Positions 34,443 to 41,694 of a stretch of 64,000 nt of DNA are shown one piece after another. Every line of letters starts with the position of its first letter. Positions within the stretch are counted from its first letter, which is position 1. Source of the DNA: Mycobacterium deserti (lineage in GTDB: Bacteria; Actinomycetota; Actinomycetes; Mycobacteriales; Mycobacteriaceae); the NCBI RefSeq assembly GCF_025345615.1, contig NZ_JAODWD010000006.1:62001-126000 (forward strand), given 5' to 3'. The notes beneath the pieces were generated by a model. The model had not been told where the DNA came from, ran no database searches, and saw nothing but the letters and a program-made list of their open reading frames with translations. Both the position numbers and the translations under genes were made by a program.

Positions 34443-36512
34443 TCACACGCCGATGTTCCCGTCGGCCTTCCATACCGCCACCACCGACGGCCGCGCCGTG
34501 CCGTTGCCGCCCTCCGGCCAGCGCGACAACGGGTTGTCCACGCTGTTGTCGTCGTGCTCACCCGGGTGCTGGACGCACACCGTGACCAGGTCGTCGGTGA
34601 TCACCGGACCGCACGTCTCGGCGCCGAGCGGCACGGTGAGGAACTGCTTCGTCTCGCCGCGGTTCGGCCCTTCGAGCGCGACCGCGAACAGCCCGTCGTT
34701 GGAGTCGAGCGCGTTGCCGTCAGTCGAGATCCACAGGTTGCCGTGACTGTCGAACGCCAGGTTGTCCGGGCACGAGATCGGGCTGACCTTCGTCTTGTCG
34801 AACCCGGCGTAGTAGGTGTCGGCGGCCGCGGGGTCACCGCACACCAGCAGCAGGTCCCAGGTGAAGTCGGTGCCGGTGTGGTTGTCGGTGATCTCGAGAA
34901 CCTGGCCGCTCTTGTTGTCGTTGCGCGGGTTGGCCGCATCCGGCGGCGCCTCACCGGCCGCGCCGCGTTCGTCATTGTTGGTCAGCGCGACGTAGACCTT
35001 GCCGGTCTTCGGGTCGGCCTCGAAGTCCTCGGGGCGGTCCATCTTGGTGGCGCCCGCCTTGTCGGCGGCCATGCGGGTGAACACCGCGACCTCCTGTGCG
35101 GAGATGCCGTTGACCAGCGACTCGGCCTGCCCGCCTGGACCGGAGCGCAGCAGCGGGATCCAGGTGCCGGTGCCCGCGAACGAACCCTTCGACGGCAGCT
35201 TGCCCGAACCGTCGATCTCGTTGGCGGGGATGTCGCTGGACAGCTTGGCGACATACAACGTGCCCTCGTCGAGGATCGCCATGTTGTTGGCCATCGCCGC
35301 CGGCTCGCGGCCGGGCTGCACTTTGCGGCTGGACACGAATTTGTACATGTAGTCGAACCGCTCGTCGTCACCGGTGTAGGCGACCACGGTGCCGTCGTCG
35401 GTGACGTAGATGTTGGCGCCCTCGTGCTTGAGCCGGCCCAGCGCGCTGTGCTTCACCGGCGTCGAGTTCGGGTCCCACGGGTTGAGTTCCACGACGTAGC
35501 CGAAGCGGTTCGGCTCGTTGGCGTTCTTCGTCAGGTCGAAACGCGGGTCGAACGTCTCCCACAACAGCTCCGAGAGTTCGAGCGCGAGGCCGTAGCGGTC
35601 CTGCCGGTCGGCGTCGATCGGGCTCGGACCGGGCGATCCCTCGGCGGCGCCGAAGTACGAGTGGAAGTTCTCCTCGCCCGAGAGCACGGTTCCCCACGGG
35701 GTGACGCCACCGGCGCAGTTGGCGAAGGTGCCTGCCACCGTGCGCCCGCCGGGGTCGGCCGCTGTCTTGACGAAGTCGGTGCCCGCAGCGGGCCCGGTCA
35801 GTGTGAACGGGGTGTCGGCGGTGATGCGCCTGTTGTATCGGCCGATCACCGGCTTGAGACCCTGCGGGGTGCGCGTCACCTCGACGACGCCCATGCCGAC
35901 CGCGGCGATCTGAACGTCGAACTGCTCACGCGTCGGCTTCTTCGGGTCGTAGCCGGGGAACATGAACTGCGGCGCGACGTACTCGAAGTTGGTGACCAGA
36001 AGGAAGCGGTCCGATTGTCCCGGAATGGGCAACAGCGCCGCGAAGTCGTTGTTGAAGCCGAACTGGCCGCGCTGCGCGGCACCGGTTTGGGCGTTGATGT
36101 CGAACTTGGGCGCGCCCGCCAGAATCGGGTCGCCCCAACTGATCACCACCGCCTGCTGGTAGCCCTCGGGGATGACCACGACATCCTCGCTGTTCGGCGC
36201 GACGGCGGCGAACTTCATGCCCGTCGGAGACTCCGCGGGTGCGGCCGACGTCGTCGGGCTCGCGGCCGGCTCTTCGCCGCTTCCGCACGCGGCCAGCACC
36301 GAACCGGCGCCGACGGCCAGGACCGCGACGCCACTGGCCTGCAGAACGGACCGGCGCGACATCGACTTGACGATGTCGCCGAAGTACTCGTTGTCACTCT
36401 TGTTCGGGACCGGCTTCGAGCACGCGTCGCCGCATTTGTAGCGGCACGTCACATGCTGACGCTTGGACTTTCCGTCGTGGGTGACAAAGAGGCTGAGCGG
36501 CACGAGCGCCAT
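34443..36512 (-). CDS. phoX: PhoX-family phosphatase, Tat-exported lipoprotein
   Basis: A 689-residue PhoX (DUF839) protein. PhoX enzymes are periplasmic or surface alkaline phosphatases that use calcium and iron and release phosphate from organic esters. Residues 1-50 precede a twin-arginine signal SRRSVLQASG (52-61) that ends in a lipobox LAAC, with the lipidated Cys at 76. The N-terminal stretch carries three cysteines (23, 27, 31) and NKSDNEYFGDI. The mature domain has CAGGVTPWGTVLSGEENFHS, typical of PhoX. ATG 36512 is chosen over GTG 36533 because GGAAGGA lies between them. Confidence 0.92.
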   Translation of the reverse strand: MALVPLSLFVTHDGKSKRQHVTCRYKCGDACSKPVPNKSDNEYFGDIVKSMSRRSVLQASGVAVLAVGAGSVLAACGSGEEPAASPTTSAAPAESPTGMKFAAVAPNSEDVVVIPEGYQQAVVISWGDPILAGAPKFDINAQTGAAQRGQFGFNNDFAALLPIPGQSDRFLLVTNFEYVAPQFMFPGYDPKKPTREQFDVQIAAVGMGVVEVTRTPQGLKPVIGRYNRRITADTPFTLTGPAAGTDFVKTAADPGGRTVAGTFANCAGGVTPWGTVLSGEENFHSYFGAAEGSPGPSPIDADRQDRYGLALELSELLWETFDPRFDLTKNANEPNRFGYVVELNPWDPNSTPVKHSALGRLKHEGANIYVTDDGTVVAYTGDDERFDYMYKFVSSRKVQPGREPAAMANNMAILDEGTLYVAKLSSDIPANEIDGSGKLPSKGSFAGTGTWIPLLRSGPGGQAESLVNGISAQEVAVFTRMAADKAGATKMDRPEDFEADPKTGKVYVALTNNDERGAAGEAPPDAANPRNDNKSGQVLEITDNHTGTDFTWDLLLVCGDPAAADTYYAGFDKTKVSPISCPDNLAFDSHGNLWISTDGNALDSNDGLFAVALEGPNRGETKQFLTVPLGAETCGPVITDDLVTVCVQHPGEHDDNSVDNPLSRWPEGGNGTARPSVVAVWKADGNIGV

Positions 36513-36631
36513 GTGGACGGTTCCTTCCGACACGAAGCCCGGCCGGGGCTTGTCGGCCGGACCTGCCAGAAGTTACGGCAAGTCGGGTAGCAGGAGGTGA
36601 ACAACAGGCCAACGGTGATAGCGGCCCGTCG

Positions 36632-37531
36632 TCAGCCGGCGAGCACGCTCCGCAGAATCTCGATCAGCTTGCCGGGTTGGTCGCTCTGCACGGAATGACC
36701 CGAGTTCGCCACGATGTGCACACCCTGGAAACCCGGTGCGCGACGGGCGAACTCGGCGGCGTCGTCGTCGTTGACGAAGAATGAGTTGGCGCCGCGCACC
36801 AACGTGGTCGGCGTCGTGAGGTTAGGCACGTCGTCCCACAACCCCTCGAAACCCTCGCCCTTGCGCATCTCGTCGTAGCGCCAGGTCCAGGTCCCGTCGT
36901 CCTGCCTTCGCGCATTGTGAAACACGCCGCGGCGCAACGACTCCCGGTCGCGATGCGGGGCCGCGGCGACAGTGACCTCGAGCATCGCATCGAATGTCGG
37001 AAACGTGCGGTCGCCCTGAACCAGAGCGACGGTGCCCTTCTGCGCATCGGTCATCTCGGTGTGGCGCTCCGGCGCCGAGGGAGTGACGTCGACGAGCACC
37101 AGGCGGCGCACCAGCTCCGGCGCGGTGACGGCCAGCCGCAGCGCGGTCAACCCGCCCAGTGACATCCCGACCACGAGATCGGCGTCCGGCGCGAGTTCGC
37201 GCACTGCCGGCTCGACCGCGACGGCGTTGAGCTTGGGTCCGTAGTCGCCGTCCTCGCGCCACGCGGACCGCCCGTGTCCGGGAAGGTCGATGGCCAGCGC
37301 TGGTTCGCCGAGGCCGATGATCACGGTGTCCCAGGTGTGGGCGTTCTGGCCGCCGCCGTGCAGGAACACCACCCGCGGTGAGGCGTCACCGAACTTCAAT
37401 GCGCTTATCGGGCCTGCGTCGATCCGTTCGACCGGCGGGATTGTGGCAACGCCGGCTTGCTTGGCGTTTTCCTTGAGGAAGGTGAACTCGCTCAGGGCGG
37501 CCAACTCGTCGTCCGGCGAAATCTCGGTCAT
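36632..37531 (-). CDS. Alpha/beta hydrolase (Rv0045c-like esterase)
   Basis: A 299-residue serine hydrolase. The oxyanion region HGGGQNAHTWD is at about 58-68, the nucleophile Ser124 lies in the elbow GMSLGG (122-127), and the C-terminal His is in NSGHSV near 277. M. tuberculosis Rv0045c is a structurally known esterase of broad ester specificity; the natural substrate is unknown. AAGGT precedes ATG 37531, and TAGGGT (37546-37551, minus strand) is a plausible -10. It is followed downstream by phoX in the same direction. Confidence 0.9.
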   Translation of the reverse strand: MTEISPDDELAALSEFTFLKENAKQAGVATIPPVERIDAGPISALKFGDASPRVVFLHGGGQNAHTWDTVIIGLGEPALAIDLPGHGRSAWREDGDYGPKLNAVAVEPAVRELAPDADLVVGMSLGGLTALRLAVTAPELVRRLVLVDVTPSAPERHTEMTDAQKGTVALVQGDRTFPTFDAMLEVTVAAAPHRDRESLRRGVFHNARRQDDGTWTWRYDEMRKGEGFEGLWDDVPNLTTPTTLVRGANSFFVNDDDAAEFARRAPGFQGVHIVANSGHSVQSDQPGKLIEILRSVLAG

Positions 37532-37626
37532 CAGCTGACCTTAGGTGACCCTATGCAACGCCGAAACTGCGGGGAGATCGACTTTCGCGACGAAAATACG
37601 ATCTGCCCGCAATCGCGGACAACTAG

Positions 37627-38703
37627 TCAGCCCTCGATGAACTCTTCGAGCTGCGTGCGGGCGACGTCGTCGGGCAGCTGCTTGGGCGGGCTCTTCATCA
37701 GGTAGGCCGACGCGGCCCACACCGGGCCACCGATGCCGCGGTCCTTGGCGATCTTCGCCGCGCGCACCGCGTCGATGATGACGCCGGCCGAGTTCGGCGA
37801 GTCCCACACCTCGAGCTTGTACTCGAGGTTCAACGGCACGTCGCCGAAGGCGCGGCCCTCGAGCCGCACGTACGCCCACTTGCGGTCGTCGAGCCAGCCG
37901 ACGTGGTCGGACGGGCCGATGTGGACGTCCTTGGTGTTGAACTCGCGCTGCAGGTTGGAGGTGACGGCCTGGGTCTTGGAGATCTTCTTCGACTCCAGGC
38001 GCGAGCGCTCGAGCATGTTCAAAAAGTCCATGTTGCCGCCGACGTTGAGCTGCATGGTGCGGTCGAGCTGCACGCCGCGGTCCTCGAACAGCTTGGCCAT
38101 GACGCGGTGGGTGATGGTCGCGCCGACCTGGCTCTTGATGTCGTCGCCGACGATCGGCACGCCGGCGTCTTCGAACTTCTTGGCCCACTCCGGGTCGCTC
38201 GCGATGAAGACCGGCAGCGCGTTGACGAACGCCACGCCTGCGTCGATCGCACACTGGGCGTAGAACTTGTCGGCCTCTTCGGAGCCGACCGGAAGGTAGG
38301 ACACCAGCACGTCGACCTCGGCGTCCTTGAGCGCCTTGACGACGTCGACGGCCTCGACGTCGGAGATCTCGATGGTCTCGGCGTAGTACTTGCCGATGCC
38401 GTCCAAGGTCGGGCCGCGCTGCACCGTGACGTTGGTCGGCGGCACGTCGGCGATCTTGATGGTGTTGTTCTCGGACGCGAAGATCGCCTCGGAGAGGTCG
38501 AACCCGACCTTCTTCGCGTCAACGTCGAAGGCGGCGACAAACTTCACATCGCGCACGTGGTACTGGCCGAGCTTGACGTGCATCAGGCCGGGAACGGTGA
38601 CGTTCTCGTCCGCGTCTTTGTAGTACTGCACGCCCTGCACCAGCGACGACGCGCAGTTGCCCACGCCGACAATTGCGACTCGCACGTCAGTGTTTCCAGT
38701 CAT
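37627..38703 (-). CDS. ino1: Myo-inositol-1-phosphate synthase Ino1
   Basis: A 358-residue NAD-dependent synthase that converts glucose 6-phosphate into inositol 1-phosphate, the entry to mycothiol, phosphatidylinositol and lipoarabinomannan. The NAD loop GVGNCASSLVQG is at about 12-23, and the family segments DVLVSYLPVGSEEADKFYAQ (about 129-148) and QLNVGGNMDFLNM (about 218-230) are present. AGGGAGA precedes the ATG. It follows the PadR-family gene by 36 nt, and a TACTA-N6-TAGTA inverted repeat (38723-38738) occupies the gap. Confidence 0.96.
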   Translation of the reverse strand: MTGNTDVRVAIVGVGNCASSLVQGVQYYKDADENVTVPGLMHVKLGQYHVRDVKFVAAFDVDAKKVGFDLSEAIFASENNTIKIADVPPTNVTVQRGPTLDGIGKYYAETIEISDVEAVDVVKALKDAEVDVLVSYLPVGSEEADKFYAQCAIDAGVAFVNALPVFIASDPEWAKKFEDAGVPIVGDDIKSQVGATITHRVMAKLFEDRGVQLDRTMQLNVGGNMDFLNMLERSRLESKKISKTQAVTSNLQREFNTKDVHIGPSDHVGWLDDRKWAYVRLEGRAFGDVPLNLEYKLEVWDSPNSAGVIIDAVRAAKIAKDRGIGGPVWAASAYLMKSPPKQLPDDVARTQLEEFIEG

Positions 38704-38739
38704 GACGACTATCTCCCTCTCCTACTAACCCGGTAGTAC

Positions 38740-39285
38740 TTACGGCTGCTCAGCCCGTTGCTGCGCCGTTCGTTCCGCCGCAATCAATTCGTTGAGCCAT
38801 TTCACTTCGCGCTCGCTGGACTCCAACCCGAGCTGGTGAAGCTGGCGGGTGTAGCGGTCTATCGAGCTGCTGGCCCGCGCTACTGCTTCACGCAAACCTT
38901 CACGGCGTTCCTCCACCTGACGACGGCGCCCCTCCAAAATCCGCATCCGCGCCTCGGCGGGCGTGCGGTTGAAGAAGGCGAGGTGAACGCCGAACCCGTC
39001 GTCCGAGAAGTTCTGCGGACCGGTGTCGGCCACCAGTTCGGCGAAGCGCTGCTTACCGGCATCGCTGAGCCGGTAGACGCGCCGCGCACGGCGCATCTTC
39101 GGGATGCCTTCCGGCGCGGCGTCCTCGACGATCAGGCCGTCGGCCTGCATGCGTCGAAGCGCCGGGTAGAGCGAGCCGTAGGAGAACGCGCGGAACGCCC
39201 CCAGCAGACCCGTCAGTCGCTTGCGCAGTTCGTAGCCGTGCATGGGCGATTCGAGCAGGAGCCCCAGGATGGCCAGTTCGAGCAC
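38740..39285 (-). CDS. PadR-family transcriptional regulator (Rv0047c-like)
   Basis: A 181-residue PadR regulator. The winged helix covers about 1-90 (LELAILGLLLESPMHGYELR, SYGSLYPALRRMQADGLIVE). The C-terminal helical dimerisation domain covers about 100-175. The GTG at 39285 is preceded at 6 nt by AAAGGAGGT, one of the strongest ribosome sites in the window. A perfect 7-bp inverted repeat upstream is the likely operator. It lies just ahead of ino1, so it may control inositol synthesis; this is inference. Confidence 0.92.
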   Translation of the reverse strand: MLELAILGLLLESPMHGYELRKRLTGLLGAFRAFSYGSLYPALRRMQADGLIVEDAAPEGIPKMRRARRVYRLSDAGKQRFAELVADTGPQNFSDDGFGVHLAFFNRTPAEARMRILEGRRRQVEERREGLREAVARASSSIDRYTRQLHQLGLESSEREVKWLNELIAAERTAQQRAEQP

Positions 39286-39334
39286 CGGGACACCTCCTTT
39301 GCTCGTCCGTTACGGCGGTTCGACACCTCGGCCA

Positions 39335-39361
39335 ATAGTATCGCGCCGATATATTCGGCGC
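39335..39361 (-). promoter_or_regulatory. padR promoter (-10) and adjacent palindromic operator
   Basis: On the minus strand TACTAT (39335-39340) is a good -10. Just upstream lies the inverted repeat GCGCCGA-TATAT-TCGGCGC (39343-39361, perfect 7-bp arms). Its place in the spacer or -35 region would let a bound PadR dimer block polymerase. Confidence 0.5.
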
Positions 39362-39396
39362 CAACAAAGCGTTATCCCCGCGCGAACGGAAACCGC

Positions 39397-40254
39397 TCAG
39401 CCCGGGTAGTGGACCTGCTTCACCGTGCCGTCGGCGGCCAGTTCGATCCAGCCGCTGCCGAAGTCGCTACTGACGTACACCTCGACGGAGATGGAGCCCG
39501 GCGTCGTGGGGTCGCCGCTCGGGTTGACGCTCAGATAGATGTTGTCCACATCGTCGGGCTTGATGCCCAGCGTCTCGGGTGCCCCGCGCAGCACGCCGAC
39601 GACCGTCTTGGTGTCGAACGTGCCGAGGTCGACCTCGACGTCGCTGTCGGACTTGGTGGTTTCCGTCGGATCGTCCCAGCCACCGCGGTAGCTGTAGTTG
39701 AGCGCGCGCCGTTCCTCGTTCGGGTCCTGCCGGGTCAGCGACGCGTAGTCCGGGTAGACGGTGAGCCGGTAGCCGTTGGTGTCGCCGAAGCGTTGCTTCA
39801 TCTGCTCGAGCAGTCCGTTGAGCCCGCCGAGCGAATGCAACTGCTTGGGCGGGGTCAGCACCATTGGTTGGACGCCGTCGGATTTGGCGCCAGGGTCAGA
39901 GGTGAAGTTCAGCGGCGACGGGGTGTTGCCGTAGAGGCCCCAGCCGATTGCGACGCCGAGGACGATCAGCACACCGGCGATCGCCGCGCGCAGGCCCCAG
40001 CCGCTGCCGTCGGCGTTGAACGCCTTGCGCTGCGGTTTGAGGTTGGGCATCTGGACCGGACTGTTCTCGGTCTGCAGGTCATCGACGAGCGCCTGCAGAT
40101 CGCCGAGGGTGGTCGCCGTGGTGGCGGCCTTGACGCGCTCACCGTGTTCGGTCATCGACAGCTGCCCCTCGGCGAGCGCGTTGTCGAGAACCTTGCACGT
40201 GTTGTTGCGGTCGGTGTCTTTCGCTCGCGTGCCTGCGCTCTGCCTGGTCGCCAC
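39397..40254 (-). CDS. DUF1707 membrane protein (Rv0048c-like)
   Basis: A 285-residue protein. The N-terminal DUF1707 domain (about 10-62) shows AKDTDRNNTCKVLDNALAEG and QLSMTEHGERVKAAT. One membrane segment follows (about 88-108, LRAAIAGVLIVLGVAIGWGL), then an external domain of about 175 residues resembling small secreted mycobacterial proteins. It is probably a type II membrane protein; the function is unknown. GTG 40254 is supported by TACCAT ending 7 nt upstream. Confidence 0.85.
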   Translation of the reverse strand: MATRQSAGTRAKDTDRNNTCKVLDNALAEGQLSMTEHGERVKAATTATTLGDLQALVDDLQTENSPVQMPNLKPQRKAFNADGSGWGLRAAIAGVLIVLGVAIGWGLYGNTPSPLNFTSDPGAKSDGVQPMVLTPPKQLHSLGGLNGLLEQMKQRFGDTNGYRLTVYPDYASLTRQDPNEERRALNYSYRGGWDDPTETTKSDSDVEVDLGTFDTKTVVGVLRGAPETLGIKPDDVDNIYLSVNPSGDPTTPGSISVEVYVSSDFGSGWIELAADGTVKQVHYPG

Positions 40255-40261
40255 GACGATG

Positions 40262-40267
40262 ATGGTA
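40262..40267 (-). promoter_or_regulatory. -10 element of a probably leaderless Rv0048c-like transcript
   Basis: TACCAT on the minus strand ends 7 nt before GTG 40254. Confidence 0.45.
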
Positions 40268-40308
40268 AGAGTTCGCCGGTCGGTTCGGGGGGTCGGATCG
40301 CGCCGACG

Positions 40309-41154
40309 TCAGCGGACGAGCCCCTGAGACGTCAGCACAGCGACCAGCGAACCGTCGCGGCCGCGCAATGTGCCGTAGGCCGTCACACCACCGCTACCGA
40401 CCGAACCGCCGGCCTCCAGCAACCGCCATTCGGTGGATGGCAACAGGTGCGCGCCCGGTTGCCACACGAGGTTGAGGTCCAGGCTCAGCAGCCACGCGTC
40501 GACGAACCCGGAGACCTTGCCTGGCGCATCGAACAGGTGCGCGTCGGCGTGCAGCACGTCGGCGATCTGCGGGTGGTCGAGCGGGTCGAGGGTGGAATCG
40601 CCGCCGTCGACGGTGACCCACAGCGCAACGGCGGGCTGCCGATCCCCGAACTCGGTGAGGCCCTGCGGATAGTCGACGCCCCGACGGTGGGCGAAGCGCA
40701 GCGACGGGTACTCGTCGCCGATCCACTCCAACGACGTGCCGGTCGCGGGGTCCGGCAGCGGGGCGGTCGGCGTACCCCAGCGACCGAACGGCATCGGCGC
40801 GTCGACCGCGGGCGGTCCGAGCCAGCCGTCGGCCAGCCAGCTGCTGGCGATCAATATCGTCCGCCCGTTCTGGCTGATCGTGACCTCGATCGCGGCGGCC
40901 GTCCGCCCGCCGCGGATGGTGCGGGCGTCGAGCTCGAGTGCGCCCGGCGCACCGGCCTCCACGAACGTCACCGACAGCGATGCCGCCGCGGGACGGCCGC
41001 TGTGGGCGAACACCGCGGCCAGCGCCAGCGCCGAGGTGTACCCACCGAACGCCCGCCCGTTGAAGCACCAGTTCTCCGGGAGCTCACGGGTGAAGTGACT
41101 CGTCCGGTCACCGGTCGGGCCACCGTCGAGGGCGAAATCGCGCCCGTCCAACAT
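40309..41154 (-). CDS. Acyl-CoA thioesterase-like (double hotdog) protein
   Basis: A 281-residue protein with two hotdog-like halves. The first (about 10-115) contains CFNGRAFGGYTSALALAAVF and SVTFVEAGAPGALELDARTI; the second (about 160-280) contains PQIADVLHADAHLFDAPGKV and ends TSQGLVR. This is the pattern of TesB-like thioesterases common in mycobacteria. The substrate is unknown. ATG 41154 is selected because AGGAG lies 5 nt upstream; 41202 is the alternative. It has no counterpart between Rv0048c and Rv0049 in M. tuberculosis. Confidence 0.85.
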   Translation of the reverse strand: MLDGRDFALDGGPTGDRTSHFTRELPENWCFNGRAFGGYTSALALAAVFAHSGRPAAASLSVTFVEAGAPGALELDARTIRGGRTAAAIEVTISQNGRTILIASSWLADGWLGPPAVDAPMPFGRWGTPTAPLPDPATGTSLEWIGDEYPSLRFAHRRGVDYPQGLTEFGDRQPAVALWVTVDGGDSTLDPLDHPQIADVLHADAHLFDAPGKVSGFVDAWLLSLDLNLVWQPGAHLLPSTEWRLLEAGGSVGSGGVTAYGTLRGRDGSLVAVLTSQGLVR

Positions 41155-41246
41155 GCGCTCTCCTGATCGTCTGCGAACCTCCAGATCAAACACCACGGTC
41201 ATGCCCCCGCCGGAGCCGTCGTGCCTCGGCCGTCGGATCGCCGACG

Positions 41247-41252
41247 TACTCT
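41247..41252 (+). promoter_or_regulatory. -10 element of a probably leaderless DUF5318-ponA1 transcript
   Basis: TACTCT ends 7 nt before GTG 41260. It would drive DUF5318, ponA1 and the GT87-like gene together, since all three overlap. Confidence 0.45.
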
Positions 41253-41259
41253 GGTCTCC

Positions 41260-41694
41260 GTGCGACTGCAGCGACAGGTGGTGGACTACGCGCTCAAGCG
41301 GCGGTCCCTGCTGGCCGAGGTCTACTCGGGGCGCACCGGCGTCTCGGAGGTCTGCGACGCCAACCCCTATCTGCTGCGAGCCGCGAAATTCCATGGGAAG
41401 CCCAGTTCGGCGATGTGCCCGATCTGCCGCAAGGAACAGCTGACCCTGGTGTCGTGGGTATTCGGAGACCACCTGGGCGCCGTATCGGGTTCGGCGCGCA
41501 CCGCAGAGGAGCTGGTCCTGTTGGCGTCCCGCTACGACGAGTTCTCAGTACACGTGGTGGAGGTATGCCGCACCTGCAGTTGGAACCATCTGGTCAAGTC
41601 GTATGTGCTCGGTGCCGTCCCTCCTACCGGAGGCTCTCGGGGATCACGAAGCAATCGAACGGCGCGCAGTCGTGCGCGCACGGCCAGTGAATAG
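41260..41694 (+). CDS. DUF5318 zinc-ribbon-like protein (Rv0049-like)
   Basis: A 144-residue protein with two CxxC pairs, C53-P-I-C56 and C103-R-T-C106, that would bind one zinc ion between them. A Ser/Arg-rich tail follows. It matches Rv0049 and always precedes ponA1 in mycobacteria, but its role is not known. GTG 41260 fits a leaderless start; an upstream frame to 41221 is not needed. The last 8 nt overlap the GTG start of ponA1. Confidence 0.87.
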   Translation: MRLQRQVVDYALKRRSLLAEVYSGRTGVSEVCDANPYLLRAAKFHGKPSSAMCPICRKEQLTLVSWVFGDHLGAVSGSARTAEELVLLASRYDEFSVHVVEVCRTCSWNHLVKSYVLGAVPPTGGSRGSRSNRTARSRARTASE

